From assembly GCF_000959525.1 (NCBI RefSeq), contig NZ_CP009832.1:3038001-3102000 (forward strand): DNA of 64,000 bases, given 5' to 3'. Positions 1 through 10,533 of this stretch are shown here, one piece after another (positions within the stretch are counted from its first letter, which is position 1; every line of letters starts with the position of its first letter). The DNA comes from Burkholderia multivorans ATCC BAA-247 (GTDB lineage Bacteria; Pseudomonadota; Gammaproteobacteria; Burkholderiales; Burkholderiaceae). Made by a program: the position numbers and the translations under genes. The notes under the pieces are model-generated. The model ran no database searches and was not told the DNA's origin. It saw only the letters and a list, made by a program, of their open reading frames with translations.

Positions 1-22
1 CGAAACGAAGGGTTTTCTTCAT
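1..22 (-). CDS. surA: Start of SurA-like periplasmic chaperone (partial)
   Basis: Only the first seven codons lie in the window. An ATG at 22..20 on the minus strand opens a frame reading MKKTLRF, the charged start of a signal peptide, and runs off the left edge. A GGAG lies 11 nt upstream. It starts 48 bp after the lptD stop on the same strand. The lptD-surA order is known from many proteobacteria, and SurA escorts unfolded outer-membrane proteins, including LptD, across the periplasm. The identity rests on position and on the n-region only. Confidence 0.6.
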
Positions 23-70
23 TGCCACTGATACTCCATTGAAATCGGCTGACCGGTCAGACAGGCCGCG

Positions 71-2431
71 TTACTCGTAGTTGCTGAAGCGGGACATCGG
101 CGGCGGTGCCGACGGCAGCGGCGTGTAGCCCGGCACGCCGGCGCGGAACGCCGCGACGAGGCCGTTGTCGACGGTCGACAGCCCCTTGAGCGTGAGCTGC
201 ATCATGAAGCGCGTCGACGAGTTCCGCTGTCCGGACGAATTCACGCCGTTGGCGAACCGCTGCACGCCGACGCCGAGCGCCCAGCAATCCGCGTCGTATT
301 GTAAGCCGAGCAGACCGTCGACAAGCCGGTCGCCGGCCAGATCGTAGTTGAAGCGGCCGACCGCGTACAGGCGCCGCGTGAGCGGCCATTGCGCGGACAC
401 CAGGAACTGGTTGATCGGCTGTCCGTCGAGCGTCGTGCTTGCGCGCGTGTAGCGGTACGCGGCGTTGATCACCTTGCGCTCGCCGGGACTGAAGCCGAAA
501 CCGATGCTCGACTTCACGAGCTGGTTGTTGTTCTGGTTGTACTGGAACGCCGTTTCCGACATGAAGCCCGAACCGAGCTTCAGCGCAGCGCCGACGATCA
601 GGTCGGAGTGGCGCGCCTGCGCGGCGGACTGCCCCGTGTTCAGCGTCACGCGCTGATCGGCGAAGTAGTACTGCTGCGCGATCACGAAGCGCGCGCGCTC
701 GTCGCCGGTACGCGGATCGATGAAGCGCGAGGTCAGGCCGGCCGTGATCCGGTTCGCGTCCGCGACGCGGTCGTTGCCGACGAACGTGTTCGGCTGGTAG
801 ATCTCCGCGAGGCCGAAGTCGGATTCGGCGGTATCGAACAGCGGCGCGTTCGACTGGTCGCGGTACGGCGTATACACGTAGTAGAGCCGCGGCTCGAGCG
901 TCTGGATGAAGTCCTGGCCGAACAGGCGCACCGAGCGGTCGAAGATCAGCCCGGTGTCGAAGCTGACGGTCGGAATCGATTCGGTAAAGCGCTTCGGGCT
1001 GTTCGGCGTGCTCGACGACAGGTAGTTCAGGTCGTACGACGCGAAGTGGTACTGCACCTTCGGCACGACGAAGTAGCCGGGTCCGTAGACGCCGTACGCG
1101 ATGTACGGGTTGAAGACGATCCGGTCGCCCTGCGTCGAGTCGGCGGTCGTGATGCGGAATCGCGAGTAGTCGGCTTCCGCGCCGAAGTCGAAGCCGCCGA
1201 CGTTGTACTTCGTGTACTTCACGTTCAACTGCGGCTCGCGGCTGTACGGCGCGATCGACGGCGGCAGCGTCTGCCAGTGCTGGTAGCGCGCGAGCACCGA
1301 CCACGGACCCTTGTTGTACGTGAGGCCCGCTTCCTGCTGATAGAGCGTCTGCGTCCCGTTGATGAACTGGTTCATCGACCCAAGGTCTTCGGGATAGGTA
1401 TTGTCCGAGACCTTGTTGTAGTAGACGTAGCCGCCGAAGCCGCCGCCGAAGTTCTGCTGGTGCTGCCAGTAGATCGCGTAGCGGTTGCGGTGCGCGAGCC
1501 GGTCGTCCGGCAGGTAGTTCGCGGTGAACGTGCCCGAATAGCTCGGCGACAGATAGCGGAACGTCGCTTCGGTCTGCACGCCGCGCCGCGAGATGATGCG
1601 CGGCGTGATCGTCAGGTCGCGGTTCGGCGCGATGTTGAAGTAGTACGGCAGCGACAGCTCGAACCCGTTGTTCGAGTTCATCGAGAACGTCGGCGGCAGC
1701 AGGCCGCTTCTGCGATCGCCCGAGAGCGGGAACGTCATCCACGGGCTCGCGAAGATCGGCACACCCTGGAAGAACAGCACGCCGTTGCGCGCGGTGCCTT
1801 CGTCGGCGCCCGTGTCGAAGTCGAAGCGGCTGCCCTTGATGTACCACGCGGGATGCGTCGCGCACGCGCATGCGGTGTACGTGCCGTTCACGAACACCGA
1901 GCGCTCGCTGTCGAGCATGTCGACGCGCTCCGCGCTGCCGGAGCCGCCCGTCACGTTGAAGTGATACTTCGGCGCCGTCATGAAGCCCTGGCTCGCCTCG
2001 ATCTTCAGGTGCGCTTCGGGGCCCGCGAACGACGTGCCGCCGTTGATCACCCTGACCTGGCCGTATGCATCGGCCATGTCGGTATCCTGATCGTAGTGGA
2101 TCGCGTCGGCTTTCACGACCGCGTCGCCGCGCCGCAGTTCGGCCGAGCCTTTCGCGGCCATGTCCTGCTCGGCCGTGCCGCTCGTGTGGTCGGCGATCAC
2201 GAACGCGGCGGGCTTCGCGCCGTCCTTCAGCGGATGTTCCTCGAGCTGCGGCGCGAGACGCAGATCCCACGGCGAATCGAGCGGCTGCGGCTGCGCGGCC
2301 GCGCCCGTCAGCTGCGCGTGCGACACGGCCGGCACGAGGCCGGGCACGGCCAGCAGTGCAAGCGCGAGCCGCCGTTTGCGCGGCGCCCCGTCAGCGGGGA
2401 AGACATTCGGGAATAGCGGTTTGGGCGGCAT
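71..2431 (-). CDS. lptD: LPS-assembly protein LptD
   Basis: This 786-residue outer-membrane barrel inserts lipopolysaccharide into the outer leaflet, with LptE as plug. A basic n-region (RKRR) and a hydrophobic stretch at about residues 22-40 ending in SHA form the signal peptide. An OstA/LptA-like jellyroll follows (roughly 60-200), then the long beta-barrel rich in alternating aromatic residues. Two cysteines close together near residue 189 (CAC) and one near 712 (DADCW) could form the inter-domain disulfides known from E. coli LptD, although the adjacent C-terminal Cys pair of E. coli is a single Cys here. Length matches the family. It is divergent from amgK and is followed at once by surA, its folding chaperone. 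Confidence 0.95.
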   Translation of the reverse strand: MPPKPLFPNVFPADGAPRKRRLALALLAVPGLVPAVSHAQLTGAAAQPQPLDSPWDLRLAPQLEEHPLKDGAKPAAFVIADHTSGTAEQDMAAKGSAELRRGDAVVKADAIHYDQDTDMADAYGQVRVINGGTSFAGPEAHLKIEASQGFMTAPKYHFNVTGGSGSAERVDMLDSERSVFVNGTYTACACATHPAWYIKGSRFDFDTGADEGTARNGVLFFQGVPIFASPWMTFPLSGDRRSGLLPPTFSMNSNNGFELSLPYYFNIAPNRDLTITPRIISRRGVQTEATFRYLSPSYSGTFTANYLPDDRLAHRNRYAIYWQHQQNFGGGFGGYVYYNKVSDNTYPEDLGSMNQFINGTQTLYQQEAGLTYNKGPWSVLARYQHWQTLPPSIAPYSREPQLNVKYTKYNVGGFDFGAEADYSRFRITTADSTQGDRIVFNPYIAYGVYGPGYFVVPKVQYHFASYDLNYLSSSTPNSPKRFTESIPTVSFDTGLIFDRSVRLFGQDFIQTLEPRLYYVYTPYRDQSNAPLFDTAESDFGLAEIYQPNTFVGNDRVADANRITAGLTSRFIDPRTGDERARFVIAQQYYFADQRVTLNTGQSAAQARHSDLIVGAALKLGSGFMSETAFQYNQNNNQLVKSSIGFGFSPGERKVINAAYRYTRASTTLDGQPINQFLVSAQWPLTRRLYAVGRFNYDLAGDRLVDGLLGLQYDADCWALGVGVQRFANGVNSSGQRNSSTRFMMQLTLKGLSTVDNGLVAAFRAGVPGYTPLPSAPPPMSRFSNYE

Positions 2432-2644
2432 CTATCGTTTGGCGAATCGCCCCTTGTCAACGGCGCCTTCGACGCACGGCTGCCTGCGCCGTCGAACCGC
2501 GACTGCGGCTGAGCGCAAACCGGGGAGGCGATCGGGCGGACGGCGCGACAGGCGACGGGCCTGCACGGCGGAAGCTGACGCGGGGCGCGTCAAAAAAGTC
2601 GTGGGGTATTATATGGCAAGACGTTCCCCCCTCCGCCGAGTTTC

Positions 2645-3691
2645 ATGACGCCCCCATCCACCGCCGCTCATCCCGACGCCCGCCTCGACGCGCTCGCCGC
2701 CTGGCTGCGCCCGCTCGCCGATCGCTACGCGCTCGACCTCGCCACGCTCGCGCCGGCATCGTCCGACGCCAGTTTCCGCCGCTATTTCCGCGTCGCGTCG
2801 GCCGCGAGCGCCGGCGGCTCGCTGATCGCCGTCGACGCGCCGCCGCCCGAGAAATGCCGCGAGTTCGTGCAGGTCGCGCAGCTGCTCGCGGCGGCCGGCG
2901 ACCATGTACCCGACGTGCTGGCGCACGATTTCGACGCCGGCTTCATGCTCGTGACCGATCTCGGCCGCACGTCCTACATCTCGGTGCTCGACCCGGCCGA
3001 TCCGGCCTCCGCGCGGCCGCTGATGCGCGATGCGTTCGACGCGCTGATCCGCTTCCAGCTCACGTCGAAGCCCGACGTGCTGCCGCCGTTCGACGAAGCG
3101 TTCCTGCGCCGCGAAATGGAGCTGATGCCCGAATGGTTCATCGGCCGCCATCTCGGCAAGCCCGTCACCGACGCGATGCGCGGCACGCTCGAGCGCACCT
3201 TCGCGCTGCTGGTCGCGAGCGCGCACGCGCAGCCGCAGGGCTTCATGCTGCGCGACTTCATGCCGCGCAACCTGATGGTCTGCGAGCCGAATCCGGGCAT
3301 CCTCGACTTCCAGGATGCCGTCTACGGGCCGCTGACCTACGACGTCGTGTCGCTGCTGCGCGACGCGTTCATCAGCTGGGACGAGGAATTCGAGCTCGAC
3401 TGCTTCGCCTACTACTGGGAAAAGGCCAAGAAGGCCGGCCTGCCCGTCGATCCCGACTTCGGCGAGTTCTACCGCCAGCTCGAATGGATGGGCCTGCAGC
3501 GCCATATCAAGGTGCTCGGGCTGTTCGCGCGCATCAACTATCGCGACGGCAAGCCGCACTATCTGAACGACCTGCCGCGCTTCCTCGGCTACGCGCGCAA
3601 GGTCGCGCTGCGCTACCGTCCGCTCGCGCCGTTCGCGAAGCTGCTCGACGAGCTCGAGGGCCGCACCGACGACGTCGCGTATACGTTCTGA
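2645..3691 (+). CDS. amgK: N-acetylmuramate/N-acetylglucosamine kinase AmgK
   Basis: A 348-residue aminoglycoside-phosphotransferase-fold kinase. Residues about 202-211 (LRDFMPRNLM) supply the catalytic Asp and metal-binding Asn of this fold, and LDFQDA at about 219-225 replaces the DFG-type metal site. In Pseudomonas putida, AmgK phosphorylates the anomeric position of MurNAc and GlcNAc recovered from peptidoglycan turnover. The murU gene follows after 25 bp on the same strand, so the pair should make UDP-MurNAc directly and bypass early cell-wall synthesis, the route linked to intrinsic fosfomycin tolerance. The divergent position next to lptD is the same as in Pseudomonas. A GGGGTATTAT sequence about 35 bp upstream may be an extended -10. 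Confidence 0.88.
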   Translation: MTPPSTAAHPDARLDALAAWLRPLADRYALDLATLAPASSDASFRRYFRVASAASAGGSLIAVDAPPPEKCREFVQVAQLLAAAGDHVPDVLAHDFDAGFMLVTDLGRTSYISVLDPADPASARPLMRDAFDALIRFQLTSKPDVLPPFDEAFLRREMELMPEWFIGRHLGKPVTDAMRGTLERTFALLVASAHAQPQGFMLRDFMPRNLMVCEPNPGILDFQDAVYGPLTYDVVSLLRDAFISWDEEFELDCFAYYWEKAKKAGLPVDPDFGEFYRQLEWMGLQRHIKVLGLFARINYRDGKPHYLNDLPRFLGYARKVALRYRPLAPFAKLLDELEGRTDDVAYTF

Positions 3692-3716
3692 CCGCCCGAC
3701 CACCACGCTGCCGAAC

Positions 3717-4439
3717 ATGAGCACCTCCCTGACCACGGCGATGATCTTCGCCGCCGGACGCGGCGAACGCATGCGCCCGCTGACCGACACCTGCCCGAAA
3801 CCGCTGCTCGAAGCGGGCGGCAAGCCGCTGATCGTCTGGCAGATCGAGCGGCTCGCGCAGGCCGGCATCGAGACGATCGTGATCAACCATGCATGGCTCG
3901 GCGCGCAGATCGAGCAGGCGCTCGGCGACGGCGCGCGCTGGGGCGTGCGGCTCGTGTACTCGGCCGAGGGCGAAGCGCTCGAGACGGCCGGCGGCATCGC
4001 GCAGGCGTTGCCGCTGCTCGAGCACGACGGCCGGCCGACGGTGTTCGTCGCCGTCAGCGGCGACGTGTTCTGCGCGTTCGACTACCGCACGCTCGCGCCG
4101 CGCGCCGCCCGGATGGCCGCGCTCGACGCGCCCGCGCTGCACCTCGTGATGGTGCCGAACCCGCCGTTCCACCCGGCCGGCGATTTCGCGCTCGGCGACG
4201 ACGGGCGCCTGACGCTCGACGGCGCCGCGCGCCTCACGTTCGGCAACATCGGACTGTACGACACGCGGATGTTCCGCGATCTCGCGCGCGGCACGCGCCG
4301 CGCGCTGACGCCCTACTACCGCGCAGCCATCGAGGCCGGCCGCGCGAGCGGCGAACTGTACGAGGGAATCTGGGAGAACGTCGGCACGCCCGCGCAGCTG
4401 CACGAACTCGACGCGCGGCTGCGCTCCGCCGGCCGCTAA
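3717..4439 (+). CDS. murU: N-acetylmuramate-1-phosphate uridylyltransferase MurU
   Basis: A 240-residue nucleotidyltransferase. The N-terminal signature AAGRGERMRPLT at residues 12-23, followed by CPKPLL, is the nucleotide-binding loop of sugar-phosphate nucleotidylyltransferases. VSGDVF near residue 115 supplies the metal-binding Asp. MurU joins UTP to MurNAc-1-phosphate made by AmgK. Mannose-1-phosphate guanylyltransferase is the usual automatic name for this family, but the short length without a C-terminal isomerase domain and the tandem with amgK favour MurU. It converges on the ABC exporter gene 51 bp away. Confidence 0.87.
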   Translation: MSTSLTTAMIFAAGRGERMRPLTDTCPKPLLEAGGKPLIVWQIERLAQAGIETIVINHAWLGAQIEQALGDGARWGVRLVYSAEGEALETAGGIAQALPLLEHDGRPTVFVAVSGDVFCAFDYRTLAPRAARMAALDAPALHLVMVPNPPFHPAGDFALGDDGRLTLDGAARLTFGNIGLYDTRMFRDLARGTRRALTPYYRAAIEAGRASGELYEGIWENVGTPAQLHELDARLRSAGR

Positions 4440-4489
4440 GCCCGCTCACGCGCGCGGCGCCGCGCTTCACCGCTCGCGCACGGCGGCGA

Positions 4490-6361
4490 TCACGCCGCTT
4501 CCGCCGCCTCGTCGCCGGCCGCCGCGCGCTGCTGCTGCAGCGCCCACATCTGCGCATAGGGCCCGTCCGCGCGCACGAGTTCGTCGTGCGTGCCGCGCTC
4601 GACGATCCGCCCGTGATCCATGACGAGAATCTGCTGCGCATGCACGACCGTCGACAGCCGGTGCGCGATCACGAGCGTCGTCCGATGCCGCGCGATCTGC
4701 TCGAGCTCATGCTGGATCGCGCGCTCCGAACGCGAATCGAGCGCGGACGTCGCCTCGTCGAACAGCAGGATCGGCGGATTCTTCAGCAGCGTGCGCGCGA
4801 TCGCGACACGCTGCTTCTCGCCGCCCGACAGCTTCAGCCCGCGCTCGCCGACCGGCGTCTCATAGCCGTTCGGCAAGCTTTCGATGAAGTCGTGGATATG
4901 CGCGGCGCGCGCGGCCGCGATCACCTCGTCGCGCGTCGCGCTCGGCCGGCCGTACGCGATGTTGTAGTAGATCGAGTCGTTGAACAGCACCGTGTCCTGC
5001 GGCACGATCCCGATCGACGCGCGCAGCGAGTCCTGTGTGACGTCGCGGATATCCTGCCCGTCGATGCGGATTGCGCCGCCCGACGCGCGATCGAGATCGT
5101 AGAAGCGGAACAGCAGGCGGGACAGCGTCGACTTGCCGGACCCGCTGTGCCCGACCACCGCGGTCGTCGTGCCGGCCTCGATCGTGAACGTGACGTCGTG
5201 CAGGATCGGCCGCGCCGGCTCGTAGGCGAAATTCACGTGCTCGAAGCGCACCTGCGCGCCGGCCACCGCGAGCGGCCGCGCGTCGGGACGATCGGCGACC
5301 TCCTTCGCGGCCGACAGCAGGCCGAACATGCGATCCATGTCGGTGAGGCTCTGCTTCAGCTCGCGGTACACGACGCCGAGGAAGTTCAGCGGAATGTACA
5401 GCTGCAGCATGAACGTGTTGATCAGCACGAGATCGCCGAGCGTCAGCTTGCCGGCGAGCACGCCCTGCGTCGCGCGCCAGAGAATGAACACGAGCCCCGT
5501 GCCGATGATCGCCTGCTGACCGAAGTTCAGCAGCGACAGCGAGTTCTGCGAGCGGATCGCGGCCTGGCGGTAGCGCTTGAGGTTCTCGTCGTAGCGCTGC
5601 GCCTCCCATTCCTCGTTGCCGAAATACTTGACCGTTTCGTAGTTGATCAGCGAATCGATCGCGCGCGAGTTGGCCCGCGAATCGAGCTCGTTCATCGTGC
5701 GACGAAAGTGCGTGCGCCAGTTCGTGACCTTCACGGTGAACACGATGTAGGCGATCAGCGCCGCGAACGTCACGTACGCGTAATACGCGTCGTACTTGAC
5801 GACGAAGAAGCCGAGCACGAGCCCGACCTCGACGAGCGTCGGCAGGATGCTGTACAGCGAATACGAGATCAGTTGCTGGATGCCGCGCGTGCCGCGCTCG
5901 ATGTCGCGCGACATGCCGCCCGTCTGCCGCTCGAGGTGAAAGCGCAGCGACAGTCCGTGCAGATGACGAAACACCTGCAGCGCGAGCCGACGCACCGCGC
6001 TTTCGGTGACTTTCGAGAACAGGATTTCGCGCAGCTCGGTGAACAGCGACGTCGACAGCCGCACGAGCGCATACGCGATCACGAGCAGCCCGACGCCGCC
6101 CGCGAGCACGATGCCGGCCGACTGCTCGGCGCGGCCGAGCGCGGTCAGCTGCTGCACGGAAGCGAGATGATCGACGATGCGCTTCATCACGATCGGCACG
6201 CCGAGGTTCGCGACTTTCGCGCCGATCAGGCACGCGAGCGCGAGTGCGACACGCAGCTTGTAGGTCGCGAGATACGGCAGCAGCGAACGGATCGTCTGCC
6301 AGTCGTTGCGGGGCCCGGTCGGAGCCGGCGCGGGCTCGCCGGAAGCGGAATATCGGCGCAT
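4490..6361 (-). CDS. Atm1-type ABC exporter (fused permease and ATPase)
   Basis: About 623 residues: an N-terminal six-helix exporter domain and a C-terminal ATPase. Walker A (GHSGSGKST) lies near residue 404, the LSGGEKQR signature near 510, Walker B (ILLFDEATSAL) near 530 and the H-loop (IAHRLST) near 560. The linker phrase NYETVKYFGNE is typical of the Atm1/HMT1 branch, which exports glutathione-conjugated metals or sulfur species. It probably works as an inner-membrane homodimer. The frame stays open 22 codons upstream to a TTG at 6427, but I chose the ATG at 6361; neither has a strong ribosome site. The true substrate cannot be read from the sequence. Confidence 0.85.
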   Translation of the reverse strand: MRRYSASGEPAPAPTGPRNDWQTIRSLLPYLATYKLRVALALACLIGAKVANLGVPIVMKRIVDHLASVQQLTALGRAEQSAGIVLAGGVGLLVIAYALVRLSTSLFTELREILFSKVTESAVRRLALQVFRHLHGLSLRFHLERQTGGMSRDIERGTRGIQQLISYSLYSILPTLVEVGLVLGFFVVKYDAYYAYVTFAALIAYIVFTVKVTNWRTHFRRTMNELDSRANSRAIDSLINYETVKYFGNEEWEAQRYDENLKRYRQAAIRSQNSLSLLNFGQQAIIGTGLVFILWRATQGVLAGKLTLGDLVLINTFMLQLYIPLNFLGVVYRELKQSLTDMDRMFGLLSAAKEVADRPDARPLAVAGAQVRFEHVNFAYEPARPILHDVTFTIEAGTTTAVVGHSGSGKSTLSRLLFRFYDLDRASGGAIRIDGQDIRDVTQDSLRASIGIVPQDTVLFNDSIYYNIAYGRPSATRDEVIAAARAAHIHDFIESLPNGYETPVGERGLKLSGGEKQRVAIARTLLKNPPILLFDEATSALDSRSERAIQHELEQIARHRTTLVIAHRLSTVVHAQQILVMDHGRIVERGTHDELVRADGPYAQMWALQQQRAAAGDEAAEAA

Positions 6362-6533
6362 GGGGGAAGGAACGGGCGGCGGTGCCGGGCGCCGAGCGAC
6401 GGCCGGATCGCGCACTTTCTCGTACAATTTGCGGACGTCGTATTGTCGCAGAAGCCGCTTCGCGCCGCTGCCGGCGGCCTCGCAGGCCGGCTGCGCGCGG
6501 GCGGCCTATTTCTTACAGGATGAAAGCCCCGCC

Positions 6534-6929
6534 ATGACCGAACCGACCCTCGAACTCCCGCAGAAGCAGCCGGCGCTGCGTGTCGTCCCGCAACCGCACG
6601 ACGCGAACGTCCACGGCGACGTATTCGGCGGCTGGATCATGTCGCAGGTCGACATCGCCGGGTCGATTCCGGCCAGCCAGCGCGCGAACGGGCGCGTCGC
6701 GACGGTCGCGGTCAATTCCTTCGTGTTCAAGCAACCGGTGTTCGTCGGCGATCTGCTGAGCTTCTACGCGACGATCACGCGCACCGGCAACACCTCGGTC
6801 ACGGTGGATGTCGAGGTGTACGCGCAACGCATGCGCCTGATGGGCGAAGTCGTGAAGGTCACGGAAGCGACGCTCACGTACGTCGCGACGGGCCCGGACC
6901 GCAAGCCGCGGCCGCTGCCCGCGCTGTAA
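6534..6929 (+). CDS. YciA-type acyl-CoA thioesterase
   Basis: A 131-residue single hotdog-fold protein. HGDVFGGWIM at about residues 27-36 holds the Asp and Gly-Gly turn of the YciA/acyl-CoA hydrolase family, and the C-terminal strand EATLTYVA is also typical. It cleaves acyl-CoA to free acid and CoA in the cytoplasm and usually works as a hexamer. The frame is open further upstream, but the ATG at 6534 starts directly at the hotdog N-terminus, with an AGGA about ten bases before it. It is transcribed divergently from the ABC exporter with 172 bp between the starts. Confidence 0.85.
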   Translation: MTEPTLELPQKQPALRVVPQPHDANVHGDVFGGWIMSQVDIAGSIPASQRANGRVATVAVNSFVFKQPVFVGDLLSFYATITRTGNTSVTVDVEVYAQRMRLMGEVVKVTEATLTYVATGPDRKPRPLPAL

Positions 6930-6967
6930 CGCGCGCGGGCAGGCGCGCCGGCGCCGGGCGCGAACGC

Positions 6968-7450
6968 TCAGTGCGTGCCGGTCAGCCCGAACTCGCGCAT
7001 CGCCGGCACGAAGTCGTGATTGAGCGTCGGCTTGCGCGACAGCTTCATCAGCACGTAGCGCTGGAACGGCGCGAGCTGCTGCCATTGCGCGACGGCCGGC
7101 ACCGGCAGCCCGGCCAGTGCGCACTGCTGCGCGAGCGCATCGGGCACCGCGTCGGTCGTGCGCCACGCCGGCTGCTCTTCCGGCTGAAACCACGACGGCT
7201 CGAGATTCGCGTGCGTGCGCAGCATCTCGAACAGCGCATGGTCGAAGTTGGGCTCGATCGCCGTGTCGTCGTCGGCCGGAAAGCGCGCGAGCAGCCGGCG
7301 ATCCTCGAGCGGCAGCAGCTGCCACTGCTCGAGCGAGATCCGCAAGCCGAAGCGGTCGAGATTGAAACGCACGATCATCGGAATGTACGTGAGGTTTTCC
7401 GACGATTCGTGTTCGAAATTGAATAGCAACGGTGCGTCGCTGAGTCCCAT
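6968..7450 (-). CDS. Nitrate-reductase-associated protein family
   Basis: A 160-residue soluble protein with no signal peptide. It opens LLFNFEHESSENLTYIPM and continues with IVRFNLDRFGLRISLEQW, a pattern I recognise from the nitrate-reductase-associated family (NarM in cyanobacteria). That family is thought to help mature molybdenum nitrate reductase. The divergent neighbour is fdhD, another molybdoenzyme maturation factor, with starts 117 bp apart, which supports a shared role. No molybdoenzyme structural gene is in the window. Family membership is fairly secure, but the biochemical function in Burkholderia is unknown. Confidence 0.75.
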   Translation of the reverse strand: MGLSDAPLLFNFEHESSENLTYIPMIVRFNLDRFGLRISLEQWQLLPLEDRRLLARFPADDDTAIEPNFDHALFEMLRTHANLEPSWFQPEEQPAWRTTDAVPDALAQQCALAGLPVPAVAQWQQLAPFQRYVLMKLSRKPTLNHDFVPAMREFGLTGTH

Positions 7451-7567
7451 GGTCGTTACCCGAGTGGCGAACGCCGGCGCGGCCGGCCTGCCTGGGGTAT
7501 TTTAGAACCTCTGCGCGCGGCCGGCGGCGACGATCGCCGCCGCCGCCTCGAATCAACGGGAGTGCTC

Positions 7568-8392
7568 GTGAATCCGACCGAAACAGCCGAACCGCGCGGC
7601 GCGATCGAACTGTCCGTACGCCGCATGCGCGGTGGCGTCGCCGAAACCGCCCAAGACTACGTCGGCCAGGAATGGCCGGTCGCGCTCGTGTTCAACGGCA
7701 TCTCGCACGCGGTGATGATGTGCACGCCGCGCGATCTCGAAGCGTTCGCGGTGGGCTTTGCGATGTCGGAAGGGATCGTCGCGCGCGGCAGCGACATCAA
7801 GGACATCGACGTGATCCTGCATGCAGACGCGCCGCTGCCGCACGCGGAAGTGCACCTCGACGTCGTCCAGCAAGCGTTCGCCGCGCTGAAGGACCGCCGC
7901 CGCGCGCTTGCCGGCCGCACCGGCTGCGGCGTCTGCGGCATCGAAAGCATCGATCTGCTCGATCTCGCGCCCGAACGCGTGCCCGACACCGGCTTTCTCG
8001 CACGGCTTGCGCCCGACGCGCTCGCGCGCGCGGCGCACGCGCTGCCGGCTCACCAGACGCTCACGCAGCTGACCGGCGGCCTGCACGCGGCCGCCTGGTG
8101 CGATGCAACCGGCGCGATCCGCATGGCGTTCGAGGATGTCGGCCGCCACAACGCGCTCGACAAGCTGATCGGCTCGCTCGTGCTGTCGCGCGCGGAGCCG
8201 ACCGACGGCTTCGTGTTCCTGTCGAGCCGCGCGAGCTACGAGCTCGTGCGCAAGGCTGCGCGCGTCGGCATCCCGATGGTCGCGACGATCTCCGCGCCCT
8301 CGTCGCTCGCGATCGAGATCGCGAAGGCCGCCGGGCTGCGGCTCGTCAGCTTCTGCCGCGAGACCGGCTACGTCGACTACGGCACGGCATGA
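7568..8392 (+). CDS. fdhD: Formate dehydrogenase accessory sulfurtransferase FdhD
   Basis: About 274 residues. GRTGCGVCG near residues 116-124 carries the conserved CxxC that passes sulfur from IscS to the bis-molybdopterin cofactor of formate dehydrogenase. FEDVGRHNALDKLIG near 185 and FLSSRASYELV near 215 are further family signatures. I place the start at GTG 7568 because GGGAG at 7558-7562 sits five bases ahead; an upstream in-frame GTG at 7562 overlaps that ribosome site. It is divergent from the nitrate-reductase-associated gene. Acts in the cytoplasm. Confidence 0.93.
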   Translation: MNPTETAEPRGAIELSVRRMRGGVAETAQDYVGQEWPVALVFNGISHAVMMCTPRDLEAFAVGFAMSEGIVARGSDIKDIDVILHADAPLPHAEVHLDVVQQAFAALKDRRRALAGRTGCGVCGIESIDLLDLAPERVPDTGFLARLAPDALARAAHALPAHQTLTQLTGGLHAAAWCDATGAIRMAFEDVGRHNALDKLIGSLVLSRAEPTDGFVFLSSRASYELVRKAARVGIPMVATISAPSSLAIEIAKAAGLRLVSFCRETGYVDYGTA

Positions 8393-8448
8393 CCGCCGGC
8401 GCCGGCTCCCGACCGCGGCGCGGTCGCCGGGCCGGCGCGCGCGGCGCG

Positions 8449-9219
8449 TCAGTCGAACTGGCGGAAATCGGGTTTGCGCTTCTCGAAGAATGCCGTCATC
8501 GCCTCGCGCGCTTCGGGCGCGCGCAGCATCGCCGAGAAATGGCCGGCCTCTTCGGCCATCCGTGCGGCCACCGTCACGCCGCCCGTATCCTTGAGCAGCG
8601 CCTTTGTCACGCGCAGCGACGAGGCCGGCAGCGACGCGAGCTTCGCGGCCTGCTTCGCGGCGAACGCGTCGAGCTCCGCGGCCGGCAGCACGCGATTGAC
8701 GATGCCGATGCGGTGCGCTTCGAGCGCGTCGAACGGTTCGCCGAGCAGCAGCTTTTCGGCGGCAATCTGATGGCCGGCGAGCCGCGGCAGCAGCGCGCTC
8801 GATGCCGCTTCCGGGCAGAGCCCGAGCTGCACGAACGGCAGCGAGAACGTCGCGGTGTCGGCCGCGTAGACCAGATCGCAGTGCAGCAGCATCGTCACGC
8901 CGACGCCGACCGCGATGCCCGGCACCGCGGCGACGATCGGCTTGCTCGCGCCGCTGATGCGCGCGAGAAACTGAAACACCGGCGCGTCCTCGTCCTTCGG
9001 CGGCGCCTTCAGGAAATCCTCGAGATCGTTGCCCGCGCTGAAATTGCCGTCGCTGCCGCGCAGCAGGATCGCGCGGACCGCGCTGTCTTCCTGCGCAGCG
9101 GCGAGCGCATCGGCCATCGCCTGATACATCGCCGCCGTCAGCGCATTCTTCTTCGCCGGCCGCGCGATCGTGATCGTCAGTACGCCGTCGGCGCGTTCCA
9201 CTTGAATGTCGGCCACCAT
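8449..9219 (-). CDS. Enoyl-CoA hydratase/isomerase family protein
   Basis: A 256-residue crotonase-fold enzyme. It starts MVADIQVERADGVLTI, continues with RPAKKNALTAAMYQAM, and has the oxyanion-hole segment SDGNFSAGNDLEDF and the VGVGVTMLLHCDLVYA helix. AGGAGAC four bases ahead of the ATG fixes this start, although the frame stays open 39 codons further upstream. It is the last gene of the beta-oxidation operon, 88 bp after the thiolase. The second catalytic glutamate of classical hydratases is not evident, so an isomerase or auxiliary role for unusual acyl chains is possible. Confidence 0.85.
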   Translation of the reverse strand: MVADIQVERADGVLTITIARPAKKNALTAAMYQAMADALAAAQEDSAVRAILLRGSDGNFSAGNDLEDFLKAPPKDEDAPVFQFLARISGASKPIVAAVPGIAVGVGVTMLLHCDLVYAADTATFSLPFVQLGLCPEAASSALLPRLAGHQIAAEKLLLGEPFDALEAHRIGIVNRVLPAAELDAFAAKQAAKLASLPASSLRVTKALLKDTGGVTVAARMAEEAGHFSAMLRAPEAREAMTAFFEKRKPDFRQFD

Positions 9220-9307
9220 CGTCTCCTTTGACTTGCCTCTACCGGAATGAAAAACGGTGCGCGAGCTCGCCGCCCGCGCACCGTCGTCGCGTTTCCTCGG
9301 GTCCCGC

Positions 9308-10507
<1,200 letters not shown>

Positions 10508-10533
10508 TTGAAACTCCTTGCCTTATCGCTCGC

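Noticed and set aside
2432-2461. A perfect TTGACA just upstream of lptD as a -35 box
   Set aside because: A 17-bp spacer would place the -10 against the start codon with no room for a leader; the matching -10 is poor.
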